Origin: Macrostomum hystrix
Taxonomy: Eukaryota > Platyhelminthes > Macrostomidae
Direction: 5' to 3'
Assembly: GCA_950097015.1 (NCBI GenBank)
Contig: CATNEN010000039.1
Span: 20,391,501 to 20,455,500, forward strand
Length of the DNA: 64,000 nt
Positions 21,801 to 34,614 of this stretch are shown piece by piece; position 1 is the first letter of the stretch; every line of letters starts with the position of its first letter. Below the pieces are notes generated by a model. It saw only the letters and a program-made list of their open reading frames with translations, was not told the origin of the DNA and searched no databases. The position numbers were made by a program, and so were the translations under genes.

Positions 21801-24800
21801 AAACTTAATTTTGTTTTCCAGTAGCAAATTCACACTTCCGCTGGTCAGGAGCTTCTGAATAATTTCCTTCTGGTCAGATATCACTGCATGAAACAGGGCA
21901 GTGTTTCCGTCCTCATCCATCATTGAAATATTCGCGTTCAACTTCAGAAGCTCATTCACGCAACCTTGATGTCCATATCTGACTGATAGCATTATTGCGG
22001 TCATTCCATTATTATTAGGTTTGTCAATTACACTAGAATTCGCTAAATCCTGAATCACACGCTTGCCTAGCAGATTCACAACATTCGCATGACCATTTTG
22101 AGCAGCAATCATGAGCGCGGTCATTCCGTGCACATCAGTCTTTTCGAGGTCTGCATCATGCTCAATAAGCAGTTTAACAGTTTTATCAAGCCCTGATTTT
22201 GAAGCCATGTAGAGAGCTGTTTGCTTTTCGACGTTTGAAGCGTTCACTAATGCTCCAGCAGATAAAAGAAAATCAGCCACGATGTGATTTCCAATTTCAC
22301 ATGCGTTGATAAGGATCGTACTGTTATTCGCGTCTCTAGTATTTGCCTGTGTATCTGTCAGAATAAATTTCTTCAAGTTCGATTCGATTTCATTGTCTGT
22401 GACTGAAAAAGCAAGCCGCGATAGATTTAAGTACGAGTGCATCGCGCCTGCGTCACGTAACAACCGGAATACCTTCGACTCAGGATCAGCCACACTTAAA
22501 GCTGATTGGTCAGAGTTGTTCAATGCGTTTAAATTTACTCTGGCTGCAATTAGGAGCTGAACGATTTTTGCATTTCCTCTCCGGGACGCTATAATAAGAG
22601 GAGTGCAGCCATTCTTTCCGTCTAAATTAACATTAGCACCTGAGAAAATCAGTAAATCAACCATAGCTCTCAGGCCTTCCTGGCAGGATATGTGCAGAGC
22701 TGCTGCTCCATCAGACCTTTGTGAGTCTAGCTGAACTCCAGAGCCGATGAGATACTTGGCGAGCGTCTCGTTCCTAGAAAAACAGCTTAAAGTCAAAGGA
22801 GTATCACCCTCTCTTGTTTTAACATCGATATCTGCCTGACAGTCAATTAAAAATTTAGCGAGATTTTCGTGCTCGTTAGCCACTGCCCTGTGCAACGCCG
22901 TAGAGCCGCCCTTACCTGCTTCGTTGATATTGCCACCAATTTTCAGAATCATCTGAATAATGTCTCCGTGACCTCTTTGAGCGGCGAGATGCAGAGCAGT
23001 GTCCATGTCGTCATCCTGAAGAGCATAATCCGAGCCGGAGTCGATAAGTAGTTCGAATATTTCTGTTCGTCCATGGAAAGCTGCCAGTCCAAGCGCTGTT
23101 ATATGATTGTGGTCCTTTCGGTCTAAATTAATATTTGCGTGAATTAGCTGTTGAACAATTTGAAGGCTCTGGGACACAACTGCAAAGTGAAGAGCTGTAG
23201 AGCCGTCGTTTGTCGCAGCATGGACACTAGCTCCAGCAGCAGTCAGTAGTTGGAATGTTGAAAAATTGCCATTTAGTGCGCTGAGTAACAGTGGAGTGCT
23301 ATCATTCTTTCCAGTTAGCTCTAGATCAGCATTAGCTGAAATAAGTACTCGTACAATGTCTGTATGACCCCACTGAGCTGCCAAATGCAAGGCGGTTGCG
23401 CCATTTCTTTCTCTGAAATTTACGTTTGCTCCAGCTGCTAGCAGTCGATTAACTGGTTTGATTCGCCCGAAGTATGCGGAAATCATCAAAGCCGAGTTCC
23501 CTTCTGAATCATGACTGTCCACATCTGCTTTCGCACTGATCAACATGTCGATAATAGATTCAGCGCAAACTGCTGTCGCAATGTGAAGTGCAGTCTTGCC
23601 ATCTGCTGCTTGCAAATTCACATCACAACTATTCTCAATTAAAAACTTGACAATGCTCTCGTGTTGTTTTGCCACTGCAAGAATCAATGGTGTGGCCTGA
23701 CCCTTTCCTTGAGTATCGATCGCACACTGTGCCTGTACCAGCATCTTCACGATCTCTAAATGTCCGTTTTGAGCAGCTGAGTGTACAGCTGTGCCACCAT
23801 TCGAGTCTCGCATATTCTGATCCGCTCCTGCGTCGATCAGGAATCGAACAACCGCGTCTTTGCCGAAATAGGCCGCCATAATCAGTGCGGTATCGCCATC
23901 GCTGTCCTGCTTGTCGATCAAAGCCTTCGCTTTAACAAGACGCTTCACAATTTCAACATCACCACCCATCGCAGCAACAGCCAGTGCTGTCCTACCTTGC
24001 TCTGCATCTGCGTCAACTTCGGCATGTCTTTCAAGAAGAAGTTTTAAAACCTGATGGTGTTTATTGTGAGCGGCCAAAATCAATGGCGTCGCGCTACCTT
24101 TACCTTTGGAGTTCATGTCACTTCCTGCATCCAGAAGCAGCTCAGCAACCTCAAAGTGGCCACTCTGAGCTGCCATATGCAGTGCTGTGCTACCAAACTC
24201 ATCAGTAAGTCTGACATTTGCTTTCGATTCAATGAGCTGCTTAATGATATCCCGATTACTGTTGAATGATGCCGCCATCAGCGCCGTTCTTCCATCTCGA
24301 CTTTGAAGATTCGGATTAGCGTTCATTGCTAACAATCTCTTAACCACATCTGAATAACTGTACATGGCAGCCAGCATGAGAGCAGAGTATCCGTCTTTGT
24401 TCACCGCATCAAAATTAGCGCCATGCTTTAACAATAGATCAACGACATTTTGACGACCATTGAGGGCGGCTCGAATCAAGGGAGTCGTTCCATTCTTCCC
24501 TTCCAGGTCTGTCTTCGCGCCGTTTTCCAGCAAAAATCGCGAAATTTCCAGATGCCCTTCTTGAGCAGCAGAATGGAGAGCAGTGCATCCGTTGGTATCT
24601 CCATGATTTATTTCAGCATTGCTAGCCAGCAATTGTGAAACAACTACAAAATGCCCAAAGTGTGCGGACACAATCAAAGCGGTGTTGCCGTCACTGTTAG
24701 GGATGTTAGGATTGGCACCATTTGAAAGCAAGAACTCGGAAATCTTAAAATAGCCAAATAAAGAAGCGTAGAAAAGTGCTGTGTTTCCAAGAAAGTCTTG

Positions 24801-27800
24801 GTGATTTACTTGCGCCCCTGATTCAACCAACAGCTGGACTGCCTCTGCATGTCCCATGCAGCTGGCAAGTATTATAGGTATTGCATCACCTTTTCCGATG
24901 CAATTGACATTTGCACCTTTGCTTACAAGCCATCTAATGAATGCTGTGTGGCCCATTTGAGCAGAAAGCAAGATTGGAGTGGCTTTGTCGTTATCGGCAT
25001 CGTTCACGTCAGCAAAGGCAGTGACCAGCATCTCAGCCAAATCCAATTTGTTTAAAAATGATGTGAGTAGAATTGGCGAGTAACCAAATTTATTTTTTTT
25101 ATTCACACTTGCCCCGGCAGACAGAAGCATTTGTACTATTTCATTGGACGTACGGAAAATAGCATAAAATAATGCCGTGTTTCCTTTGTTATTTTGAATG
25201 TCAACGCTGGCTTTTGCTGATAGAAGAGCCTGAACACATCTCTGGTGCCCTGAATAAGTTGCAAGGATAAGTGCTGAATCCCCATCGTCCGTGACAGCGT
25301 TAACATAGGCATCGTGTCTGATCAAAAGCTGCACAATCTCAAAATGACCAAAGGTCGCGGCTAAAATAAGTGCTGTGGCACCGCCCTGACCTTTTGCATT
25401 CACATTCACTCTAGCTTCTAACAATATGTTCACGATTTCAATGTGACCATTTTGGGATGCGCAGTGCAAAGGGTTGTGCTTGCCTGCATCAGCGCCGTCT
25501 GCGTTGGCTTTGTATTGTAAGAGCAGCTTTACAATTTCTGTATGGCCGCTAAATGAGCTGCAGATTAATGGAGTTTCGCCTGCAGCATTCGCTAGATTAG
25601 GGTTGGCTCCATTTTCCAGTACACACTGGATTACTGAAATGTTAGCAGAAGCGATGGCCACCAAAAGCGGAGTAGTCAAACCAGAGATAAGGCTTTGATA
25701 ATTGATGTCTGCCCCGCAAACTATTAATAGAAATATGATGCTTAAATTTCCATTCAGAGTGGCCACATGAAGAGCTGTCAATCCCTGATCATCTTCATGA
25801 TTGATGGCCGAATTTGAAGCTGCATTCAGCAGCAATTCCGCAGATTCGAAGCACCCAGACGCGCAAGCTAGAATTAGAGCCGTGTCCTTTTTGTCACTCA
25901 CGGCATTTATATCTGCACCAGCGTCCAACAGCAGCTTCACAACCCTGGGGTGTCTATTAAAACAAGCGAGAAGCATTGGTGTGGCTCCGTTTTTACCATG
26001 CGAATTTATATCAGCACCGGCTTTTATTAGCAGATCAGCAATGTCTATGCTACCTTCTTGTACAGCGCAATGCAAAGGCTGGACCTGTTCGCTGCAACGA
26101 GCGTGAATATCAGCTCCGTAATCTATAAGCAGTTGAACTATTTGAGCACTTTTAGAGAACGCAGCAAAATGTAGGGCACTCAATCCATCTTCTTCTCTCG
26201 CATTAATTTTCACACCACATTTCAAAACGAGGCTAATGAGTCCCAAATCTTCGTTTCTTGCTTTCATACAGGCGACCATTAGACAGGTGAGTCCGTTAGC
26301 CATGACTTGGTTGACGTCAGCCCCAGATTTTACAAGAAATTCGAAAATTTTTGGCCTTTTATTTAAGCATGCAGAGAAAGCAGCCGTGCTCTTGTTCTTT
26401 CCAGGACCGTCTAGGCTGTACATCATCGGAGCCAAAAACTTCACTATTTCTAACGAGCCATTTTGAACAGCGCAATGAAGTGCTTGACATCCTTCAGCAT
26501 TGCGAGTTTCTGGATCCGCTCCTGCATTGATCAACAACTCGGCGGATTTTTCGTGACAGAAATATGAAGCAAGAATTAAAGCTGTATTACCATCTTTGTC
26601 CTGCAGATTAACATTCGCACCAGCTTTTATTAGAATTTCGATGATTTGGCTAAAGCCTTGGACTGAGGCCATCATCAATGCAGTCTGCTTATCGAAGTCA
26701 ACAGCATCCAATTCGGCCGAAGATGCTAAAAGCTTAAGAACGTCAGTATGTCCTCTCATTGCAGCAGTAATCAAAGGGGAATGACCGAACATTCCAATCT
26801 GTTCTGGATTTGCGCCAATGGAAAGTAGCTTTGCAACTATATCTGCCTGATTAAAAAAGCAAGAATAAAATAGTGCACCAGATCGGAAGCTACATTGATG
26901 GTCGATATTTGCTCCAGAATTAATCAGTTCAGCTAAAGTTCCAAGAGAGTTTTTGACAACAGATAGCGTCAAGGAAGTATCGCCACTGTCATTTGTGGCT
27001 TCAATGTCTGCCCAAGCTCTAATTAACTCCTTGACGATTTCGGTTCGACCGTTGAATGATGCGATCGTCAGTGGCGTATTTCCGTTTCTTCCTTTTATTT
27101 CTAGTTCAGCACCAGAAAGCAGGAGCAGGACTAAGATTCCCAAGTGACCATTTTGAGCTGCCATATAAATAGCAGTCGCTCCGTTGCTGTCCCTTAAGTT
27201 AGGATTTGCGCCAGCAGACAGAAGCAGTGCTACAGAGGTGAGCCTTCCGAAATAGGCAGCTAGTATCAGAGCACTGTCATTATCATCATCCTGGTAGTTC
27301 GTATCAGCACCGGCAAGAAGAAGAGCTGAAACAATGTCATTATGACCTTGAAGACAGGCTAAAATTAAAGCGGTGCCGCCACCTTTTCCAATCCAGTTCA
27401 CATCAGCTCCAGCAGCGATCAAGTAAGTAACGATTTTTGTGTGACCATTTTGTGCAGCAAGGAGTAGCGGTGTCGCAAGAGTTGCATCAACGTGATTTGG
27501 ATTAGCGTCCGCCTCAAGCAAGAGCTTTACAACTGTCTGTTGTCCAGTATATGCGGAATGAACGATCGCTGCTCTTCCCATGTCGTCGCAAGCATTCACA
27601 TCCGCATTATTTTCAATGAGCAGCGACACAATTTCACTATAGCCAATTGTGGATGCCAAGATTATTGGAGTGGAGCCTCCTTTGCCAACGACATTTACAT
27701 TAGCGCCTGCTGCTAAAAGCTGGCGAACTATGTCGATGTGACCATTCTGAGCGGCAGAAGAAAGCGCAGAATTCCCTTGATTGTCAACAGCGTTGATCTG

Positions 27801-29659
27801 AGCTTGGGCTTTTATTAATATTCGCACGATGCTCTGGAAGCCCAAGTACGATGCGATGATCAGTGGAGTGTTCCCGCCATCAGCTCTTGTGTCGCAATTC
27901 GCTTCAAAAGAGAGGAGTAGCGAAACAACATCCGGATGACCATTTTGAGCGGCGATGTACAACGAAGTTCCGTTTCCTTTTCCTGCCCAGTCAACATTTG
28001 CTCCGGCTTGCAGAAGATCTCTGCAAAGATCTAAGTATCCAATCTGAGCAGCCATCAACAATGGCGGGGCATTCTGATAGTCTGCAATGTCAACATTTGC
28101 ATTCGCTTTAATCAGCACTTTCGCAGCCGACCGGTGGCCACCCTGAACTGCAAGGCGCAGTGGGGTTCCATCTCCTTTGCCTTTCCAGTCGACCTTTGCT
28201 CCGGCAATCAGCAAAGCCTCGCAAATTTTTGTGTGTCCGTTCTGAGCAGCAAATATGAGCGGCGTTGCGTTTTGCATGTCTGCAGCATCCACCTCAGCTC
28301 CAGCGTGAATGAGCAGACAAGCCACGCCATAGTGGCCTTCGTATGCAGCGTAGTGAAGAGCCGTCTTGCCCTCAATGTTTCTGTTGTTTATTTCTTCTGG
28401 TTCGTTTCTTACAATTCGCTCTACATCTTCTTTATTGCCACTCCATGCAGCTTGCATTAGCTCAGATCTCTGTGTGGCTGCGAAAAGATTCATTAGATCC
28501 ATCGGCATCTCAAAAGACTTTTTTTCCTGTTTTCGCATTGGCATGAACTGTTCATGCTTAAACTTGGGGGCACTGCTATTTGTTGCAGTTTGCAAACTTG
28601 ATAAAATTGCATGGCTTCTTGTCTCAAAAGCAACATCGTGTATGGAGAGTCCGCTGCTGTCAAAGATGTCAGCGTTCGCGCCAGCTTCTAGCAGCTGTTT
28701 CACAATGGCCTCCTGACCAGCTTGAACAGCCAGCCAGAGAGCAGTCCTACAGAACTGATCGCGACTTTCCAGCAGCTCCTTGATGTGCGTCAGCTGACTG
28801 ACGATATCTTCGTGGCCCAGCTGCGCTGCTATCATCAGGGGCGAGCAACCGACTCCGTTGGCGATTCGAGGGTCGGCACCAGCCCGCAGCAACTGAGCTG
28901 CGATCTCTCTGTGCCCTCCCTGACATGCGAGAAGCAATGGGCTCGTCGCATTATTCTCAAGTATATTAAGGTCAGCGCGGGCCTCAATCAGCAGAGCGAC
29001 TATGTTTCCGTGACCGTTTTGAGTCGCAGCTGAAAGAGGCGACCTTCCAAAGTCGTCCTGAGCGTTGATCTCTGCGCCTCGTTCCAACAAGAGTTTGACA
29101 ATTGCTTCATGGCCATTTTGAGCAGCAAGCAACAAGGCTGAAATGGGTTTTTCTGGAGCTTTGAGATCCTTGAATCGGCCCATCAACATCTTGAGAAATT
29201 CTTCACGGCCATGCTCGCTTGCAGTGATGACGTGCCAGCTGAGATCCACATTGTCTGGTGCGCACTGCAGCACCAGCTGAATTAGACGCTGTTCTTCCGT
29301 TCTGGCAGCTTGTTCCATCAGCTCATCGAACTCTTCCAGTCCAAGTGTCTGAGGATTCTTTTGAACGAGCATCTCCGCGACAGCCACGTGATCTCCTCGA
29401 AGCGCTGCGACTAGCGCAGTCTCACCTTCTCTGTTTTTCACATCCAGCAGCGTCACAGGTGAGGTTAGGAGTGCCCGGACTGAGGCCTCTTGCCCTTCTC
29501 TGGCTGCCAGCAGCAGCGGCGTGTCTCCCGCGTCATCCGTCGCGTTCGCATCGAAGCCCGCTTGGAGGAGCTGCAACACTCGATCTGGCTGTCCCGCGCT
29601 ACTCGCCACGTGGAGTGCAGTCCGACCTTGGCGATTACGACGCGTGCCGAACTGGTTTT
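18841..29659 (-). CDS. Giant ankyrin-repeat protein fused to a cGAS-like/Mab-21 nucleotidyltransferase
   Basis: Exons in transcript order: 29659-21604, 21512-21112, 20573-18841 (stop TGA at 18843-18841). Phases match at both junctions, giving 10,190 nt, about 3,395 residues without the missing start exon. Exon 1 is an 8,056-nt intronless array of 33-residue ankyrin repeats (about 75-80 by length), with typical G.TALH.AA.NGH signatures and one break about 395-445 residues in. Exon 2 has the nucleotidyltransferase signature: ICGSFADGWGS, then SDVDF supplying two acidic residues. Exon 3 has a Mab-21-type helical C-terminal region (QGELFILLKYLLREV, LKSYHAKTVLFF, SNLFSLLKEALNFLLEEI). The third catalytic acid was not identified, so activity is unproven. 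cGAS-like receptors make cyclic dinucleotides after sensing nucleic acid. No signal peptide or membrane segment is seen. Splitting into two neighbouring genes is the main alternative. Confidence 0.8.
20648..21046. mobile_element. MITE-like element in the intron between nucleotidyltransferase and Mab-21 exons
   Basis: The ends are imperfect inverted repeats: CAGTATTTGGTGCCTTAC at the left and the complement of TAGTGTTGGGCGCGTTAC at the right, with further GTTAC motifs inside. About 400 bp, no coding capacity. It accounts for most of the 538-bp intron. Confidence 0.65.
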
Positions 29660-30124
29660 CTAAAAAATTGATTGTGTTTTTTGCTTTCTTTGATGTTCTC
29701 AAGACGCTTATAAACAAAAACCAGTCTATGCAGAAACCAAAATAACCGAGATTTTAGTTTTTTATATCTAATACGCTCGTAGATAGTTAAAGACTAGATT
29801 TTGTTGCTCAAATTTCTGGATTATAATGTCAAACCATGCATTACTAAAGTATCATCATGATGCAAATTTAAATGCATGCAAAAAAGCCCACGCAAAAAAT
29901 AAATGATTTTTTTCATGTAGCACTGATAGATGTGGTACGACGTAAAAAGTGACAATTAAAGTGACTTTGTTTTGTCAGCATCAATTAGTACAGAAAGTGT
30001 GATTGTTCATATACGATTGTAAAAGACTCAATAGATGTTCGTTTGAATACTACTGCGTATTAAGCAGTCAGTGAAGTTTGCTTTTTGTCTATTTCAATAC
30101 AAGTAATAATAATCATCTCACGCC
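29660..30124. other. Upstream region of the ankyrin/Mab-21 gene
   Basis: An acceptor (ATTTTTTAG) ends at 29660 and no in-frame ATG lies between the upstream in-frame stop (about 29756) and the first repeats. A 5' exon and promoter are therefore expected in or beyond this AT-rich stretch; I could not place them. Confidence 0.45.
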
Positions 30125-30830
30125 CCGCGCCGATCACAAGTGGCCAAAAAAAGGGGGGCGTCAAATCGCGCGCTTCGGGGCAAGGTCTCTGACGTGCTTC
30201 ACGCCGGCTGCCTGGCTGGGTGCTCGCGCATCATCAAAAAGACGGTCGATGTAGCGAGCCGTTCGTCCCTGTCCGCGCCTGCGAGGTCCCTGCGGAGTCC
30301 ACAGCAGGACTTCCTGCAGCGGCTCTGGGCAGTAGGCTTCGGCCCGGATGACATGCCCGGCAAGCCGCAGACGTCGCTTGCTCAGCAGGGCAGAAAACCG
30401 CGTCAGGCGCGCTCGCTGGTACAGGGAGTCGGTCGTCTCGCTGCCAGGGCCGCGGCGAGCGCCGAACGCGGCACGAACCAGAGCCGCATGCGCCGCGTCG
30501 AGCTGCCCCTCGAGCGCCCCGGTCAGCGTCCAGGTCTCAGCATTGTACAGGAGGGCAGTCTCGACAACAGCCTGGAACAGCTGGGACCTGGCGCTGTCCG
30601 ACAGGGCTTCCGAGAGCAGCACCGGCCGAAAAGATCGAAAGGCGGCCCAGGCCTTGCCGCGCCGTCTCGCCAGGTCGTCGCTCACGTCCGGCACCAGCCC
30701 GCCGAGGTAGAGGAACTGACGGCACTTCGGGAGCACCGTCCCAGGGGCATCGCCGTCTCGGAGTCGGAGTCGGATCTCGGCGGGTAGATTGTGCGGCACC
30801 GTCATTAATACAAGTACAGCTGTCATTACG
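30125..30830 (-). mobile_element. 5'-truncated non-LTR retrotransposon, reverse transcriptase C-terminal part
   Basis: One 221-codon minus-strand frame contains the post-catalytic LINE thumb/connection signature: FLYLGGLVPDVSDDLARR, then a block with LLYNAETWTLT, then DAAHAALVRAAFG and RRLRLAGHVIR. The catalytic YxDD part is absent, consistent with 5' truncation. Much more GC-rich than its flanks. RTE/CR1-type by general look; clade uncertain. Confidence 0.75.
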
Positions 30831-31892
30831 CTCGTAATTGCATTTTCAATTAAATTCAGTGTAATTCAATGCTCCATTCTGGTCCTGAAACAGATCATAG
30901 TCGCTATACTTGGCTCCAGTAGAACTCTGCAGCCACGCTAGTAGGCATAGTAACAAGTTCCCACTCCTGCATGCGACTGCATGAGTACCCGCAGCCATCG
31001 CCGCTATATGGTTTAGCTTAGTCTGAGTCCTATTTAGTTAAATATTAGATGGTGTCTTTAGGGTGTCAGTAATAGGAGAGCAGTGGCCGTTTTTCCACGG
31101 TTTTTCGGATTCAGCCTGCCTGAATCTTTTCAGCCAATGAGAGCCCGTGAATGGCTCCAGCCAATGGCAAGGCAGGAAGGGGTCCAAACCGTCTATAAAT
31201 ACGAGACACCCGAGAGCCCTAAAACTAAGACACCCGCCCCCTCGCCCCGTCGCACAACTGTGCTAAAGTCTTATACTTGAGTTTGGACTCACATAGTCTA
31301 ATTAATAAGGGGAGACGCAACACTTACGAGCTTTTATTTAAAGGCTGCGATATCAGTAATAAACAGACAATGCAAAGCGTTAGTACGAGCGTGCAAGCAT
31401 ATATCAACGTAGGAGTGTGACGAACTTACAATGCAGCACTCACTAAACAGTATGATGGTTATACGAGGCGTGATGCATCATTTTACATATATATGTCTAT
31501 TTAGTATGCTAATGCTCCAATACACTGGTGCTATATCTGACCAAACAATAAGGCCACATATAGCCTGCATTTTCTTAGGTCTCAAAGGTATGAGCATTCT
31601 CACAATAGTTGTTTACCTGCAAAGAGTCTAGGATAATTAGGCACCCTAAAACGTTGCATTTGAAAACGTCTGACAGAATGATACTAAATAGACACCAGCA
31701 CAATTCTGCGTGTTCTTGCATATGACAGTTTCATCTCAGAAAAGGAACTCTCAAAAGACAGAAAATATTCGTTTTTACGCATGGAAGTTTAAAAGACTCA
31801 AGACAGTTGAATAAACAAGCATACATATAGCACGCACTGCCTGTCAAATCATAATATTTTCAGAAAGCTTTACTCAAATAATAATAATTTGC
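30831..31892. other. Spacer with a promoter-like stretch
   Basis: No gene recognised. The only notable content is the CCAAT/TATA cluster at 31130-31210. An open frame at 31431-31631 (66 codons) has no domain features. Confidence 0.4.
31130..31210 (+). promoter_or_regulatory. CCAAT-CCAAT-TATA promoter-like cluster
   Basis: AGCCAATGAG (about 31132) and AGCCAATGGC (about 31159) precede CTATAAATAC (about 31193), a spacing typical of a pol II core promoter. A C-rich stretch follows. No downstream reading frame is convincing, so this could be a solo LTR, a promoter of an unseen short gene, or chance. Confidence 0.3.
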
Positions 31893-32235
31893 AGAAGGGA
31901 TGCGGGCAATGGCACGTCATTAAATGGTGACATTAGACCCTCAGCCAGCGAGGAGGCAATTCTGCCCATTTCGCTGACTCCTGAGCACGCACGCACTCAC
32001 AGGTGTGTACATCTGCCCTGACTTTCTCATCATTAAGCAGTGTACACTCTCACTGTCCTTTGGAGGTTGGCACTTAGGGCTGTAAATTGCACACGACAAG
32101 CCCCTAAGCCTTCTTTAGCCTTGCTGTGCTAAGCCTTGCCAAGCCCCAAATAAATGCGGCCTCGCCGCGGAATCGAGCTCGGGGACCTTGATGCGAGAGG
32201 CAAACACGTTAATTGCTCTGCCGTCGACCCTCTTT
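31893..32235 (-). repeat. SINE family 1, full-length minus copy
   Basis: Reads from the 3' end (GGCAATGGCACGTCATTAAA) to the tRNA-like head (CGCGGAATCGAGCTCGGGGA, then GAGAGGCAAACACG). It carries a small internal duplication of AGCCTTGC near 32120. Confidence 0.8.
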
Positions 32236-33300
32236 AAAAAGCTTTTTGCAAGCCCCAGTCTACGATGAATGTCATTTATAGTTGACAAAATTAACTATGG
32301 ACAACTACGAACGTTAATATTAACAATAACAAAGAATTAAAGATACTTTACGAGCGTAAATTTCTACCGCGAAAACTGCTTCTCACCAACACCATCTTGA
32401 TCGTCCACTCCAGCCTCCATGACGCGCCTAATCCTTCGACCGAGAGGTCAGCAGGGCAGGCGGCAAGGTCAACTCGTGTTCACTCTGAATAAAATTAGCA
32501 AAAAAGTTAGATTAGCAAAATAACTTTTGATAACGAGAAGTTGACTACGGCTCGCATATACTATGTGATTTCGGGTTATTTATCCCAATTCAGCTGCGTT
32601 CAGCAACTTCAAATAGTTTGTTACAAGGCACAATTGCAAATTTTTTTGTGTCATGAACATCTAGTACAAGTATAATACAGTCTAATTTCTAAAAACGAGA
32701 AGGTAAAAATATGAAAACGATTGGAATAAGGCTGTTGACAGTCGAATCTCATTTGAATTTTGAACGCTAAGTTTCGTAAAACTTACGAAAAGCACTTTCT
32801 ACCTTTCTCTGTGCTATCGAGGTGGGAAAATTATGCCCAAAATCACTTTAAAACCTGGTCGGTGTCGTTAATCATATTTTTAGGGACAGACACAGAAATA
32901 CTTTCTAAATTTTTAATCACTAAAGCCTTACAGTTTACGAGCCCTAACAATGTGGATAAACGCATAAAACAGAAGTGTCTTTAAAAATTCCAAGGCATTA
33001 TAATATTTGAAACTGGCTGTCCATAAAGAAGGCAATAAAATGTGCTTGTGCAGCTATTATCTGTGCATAACGAAGAACTTACTTATCGTATCCTTCTTTG
33101 TCAGTTAGTAGACATTATAATTATGTGTTATCAGAAGACAGAGTAGATTCACAAAAATATGATGTCCTTGTAATGATGATCAATTTCGGCTCAGTTTTAT
33201 GCGCTTATCCGCAGTTAAATGAACAAGGTACAAACATTAAAACGTAATTTGATTCTGTGTTTAGTGCTGTACTTTCTAACCCACGTTTACAGTTTAATGG
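32236..33300. other. AT-rich spacer, nothing recognised
   Basis: No gene or known repeat seen between the SINE and the YR retroelement. Confidence 0.4.
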
Positions 33301-33487
33301 TCGAGCGTAGCTTGGTTGGAGGTTAAACCGGGGGGTTGGGGGCTTGTGCATTGGTGCGGAGGTGCATGTACGTTGCCTGGTCGCGGGGCCGCCCCCCTCT
33401 TGGGGTCGGCCTTGCCCAGCCCTATTTAGTGTGGCGCGCTGTGCGCCGGCGCGTCTCTCCGAGAGGCTTATTGATTTTTTTTGTGCC

Positions 33488-34606
33488 ATGGCTGACCGTG
33501 AGAGCTTACTGCAGCTTCGCAAGGCGGCCTTGCAAGCGTTGTGCACACGCGCAAATGTTAGCAATCGCGGTAACAAGACCGAACTCGTCAGCGCCCTTCT
33601 ATCGGCTCCGGACCAGTCATGGACAGAGGCCTTGCAAAACTTGGAGCGGGGCTCAACAGGATCGAATGCAGATGACGAGATCGTGGCTGGGGCGGCTCGG
33701 GAATCGGCGGTGGGCCTGGACGAAGACATCGCGAAGGCGCAGAAGGAGATCAGACTGCTTCAGCTACGCAAAGAAGCTGCTCAACTAAGGAAGGAGATCG
33801 GCAGCCTGGAAAGCGAGCGTCCGACGGCGCAGCCGAATAACCGCAGTGAGTTTACCAGACCTGTTGACCCTGATTGCCTCTTTGAATTGCGGGATGATCA
33901 GGAACAAGAGCAAGAGAATCGCAATGAGCTGCTGGAAAGACTGCTGTTACAGGACAGGGCGAATCCGAGTGCCGCGTGCCCTGGCCGGCGCAAAGCTCTT
34001 CTGATTCGCGACTTCTTGGATGGTTTTGAGCAGAAAGAGGTCCTGGCTAATGGAGCTGGAGGGCGAATTACTTACAAGAGCAGAAAGCCGAGCCCTGACA
34101 GTATCACAGCAGCGCAGTACATGGTCGGCAATTGCAGACTGATGATGCGGATGATCAAGGACGGAGATTTAGTGATTGAAAAGAACGGATCTGTAGATAC
34201 CACCAATTTGATGAATTATCTGCGCTACTCGATCCAGATTGGCGAGCTGTTCGAGGCTGGCTTCAGCCTGGCTCAGGTGAACCGATTTGACGAAGACTAT
34301 CGCTGCAAACAGGCCGAGACCGGCATGCGCTGGGGCAAGGAGTCCTTTCAGCTTGTGGCGAAGCATTTGATCAAAGCCGGAGCTCCTGCCAATCCGGCAG
34401 CAAATAAGTCAGCATCGCAGTCTCGGCAGCAGCGCTTTCAGAACCAGAAGCCAATAGACCCCAGGAGCCTCAGGACCCCAGACGGGGAGGAAATCTGCTT
34501 GCATTTCAACCACAGGGGTTGCTTCCGGTCAAGTTGCAAATTCCGGCACATCTGCCGCATCTGCTTTGAGGCCCACCCTGAGGCCAACCACCCCACAAAA
34601 AACTAA
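33488..34606 (+). CDS. YR retroelement ORF1 (gag-like)
   Basis: The ATG at 33488 follows a T-rich leader and starts a 372-residue frame. Residues about 3-40 resemble a SAP motif (LLQLRKAALQALC, RGNKTELVSALL), a DNA-binding fold. A charged coiled-coil stretch with repeated QLRKE follows. The C-terminus has a zinc-knuckle-like array: a C-x7-C-x4-C-x3-H finger, then CRICFEAH and a final His. It probably packages the element RNA. The frame upstream stays open to 33344 but without ATG. Confidence 0.75.
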   Translation: MADRESLLQLRKAALQALCTRANVSNRGNKTELVSALLSAPDQSWTEALQNLERGSTGSNADDEIVAGAARESAVGLDEDIAKAQKEIRLLQLRKEAAQLRKEIGSLESERPTAQPNNRSEFTRPVDPDCLFELRDDQEQEQENRNELLERLLLQDRANPSAACPGRRKALLIRDFLDGFEQKEVLANGAGGRITYKSRKPSPDSITAAQYMVGNCRLMMRMIKDGDLVIEKNGSVDTTNLMNYLRYSIQIGELFEAGFSLAQVNRFDEDYRCKQAETGMRWGKESFQLVAKHLIKAGAPANPAANKSASQSRQQRFQNQKPIDPRSLRTPDGEEICLHFNHRGCFRSSCKFRHICRICFEAHPEANHPTKN

Positions 34607-34614
34607 TAGCGGCG

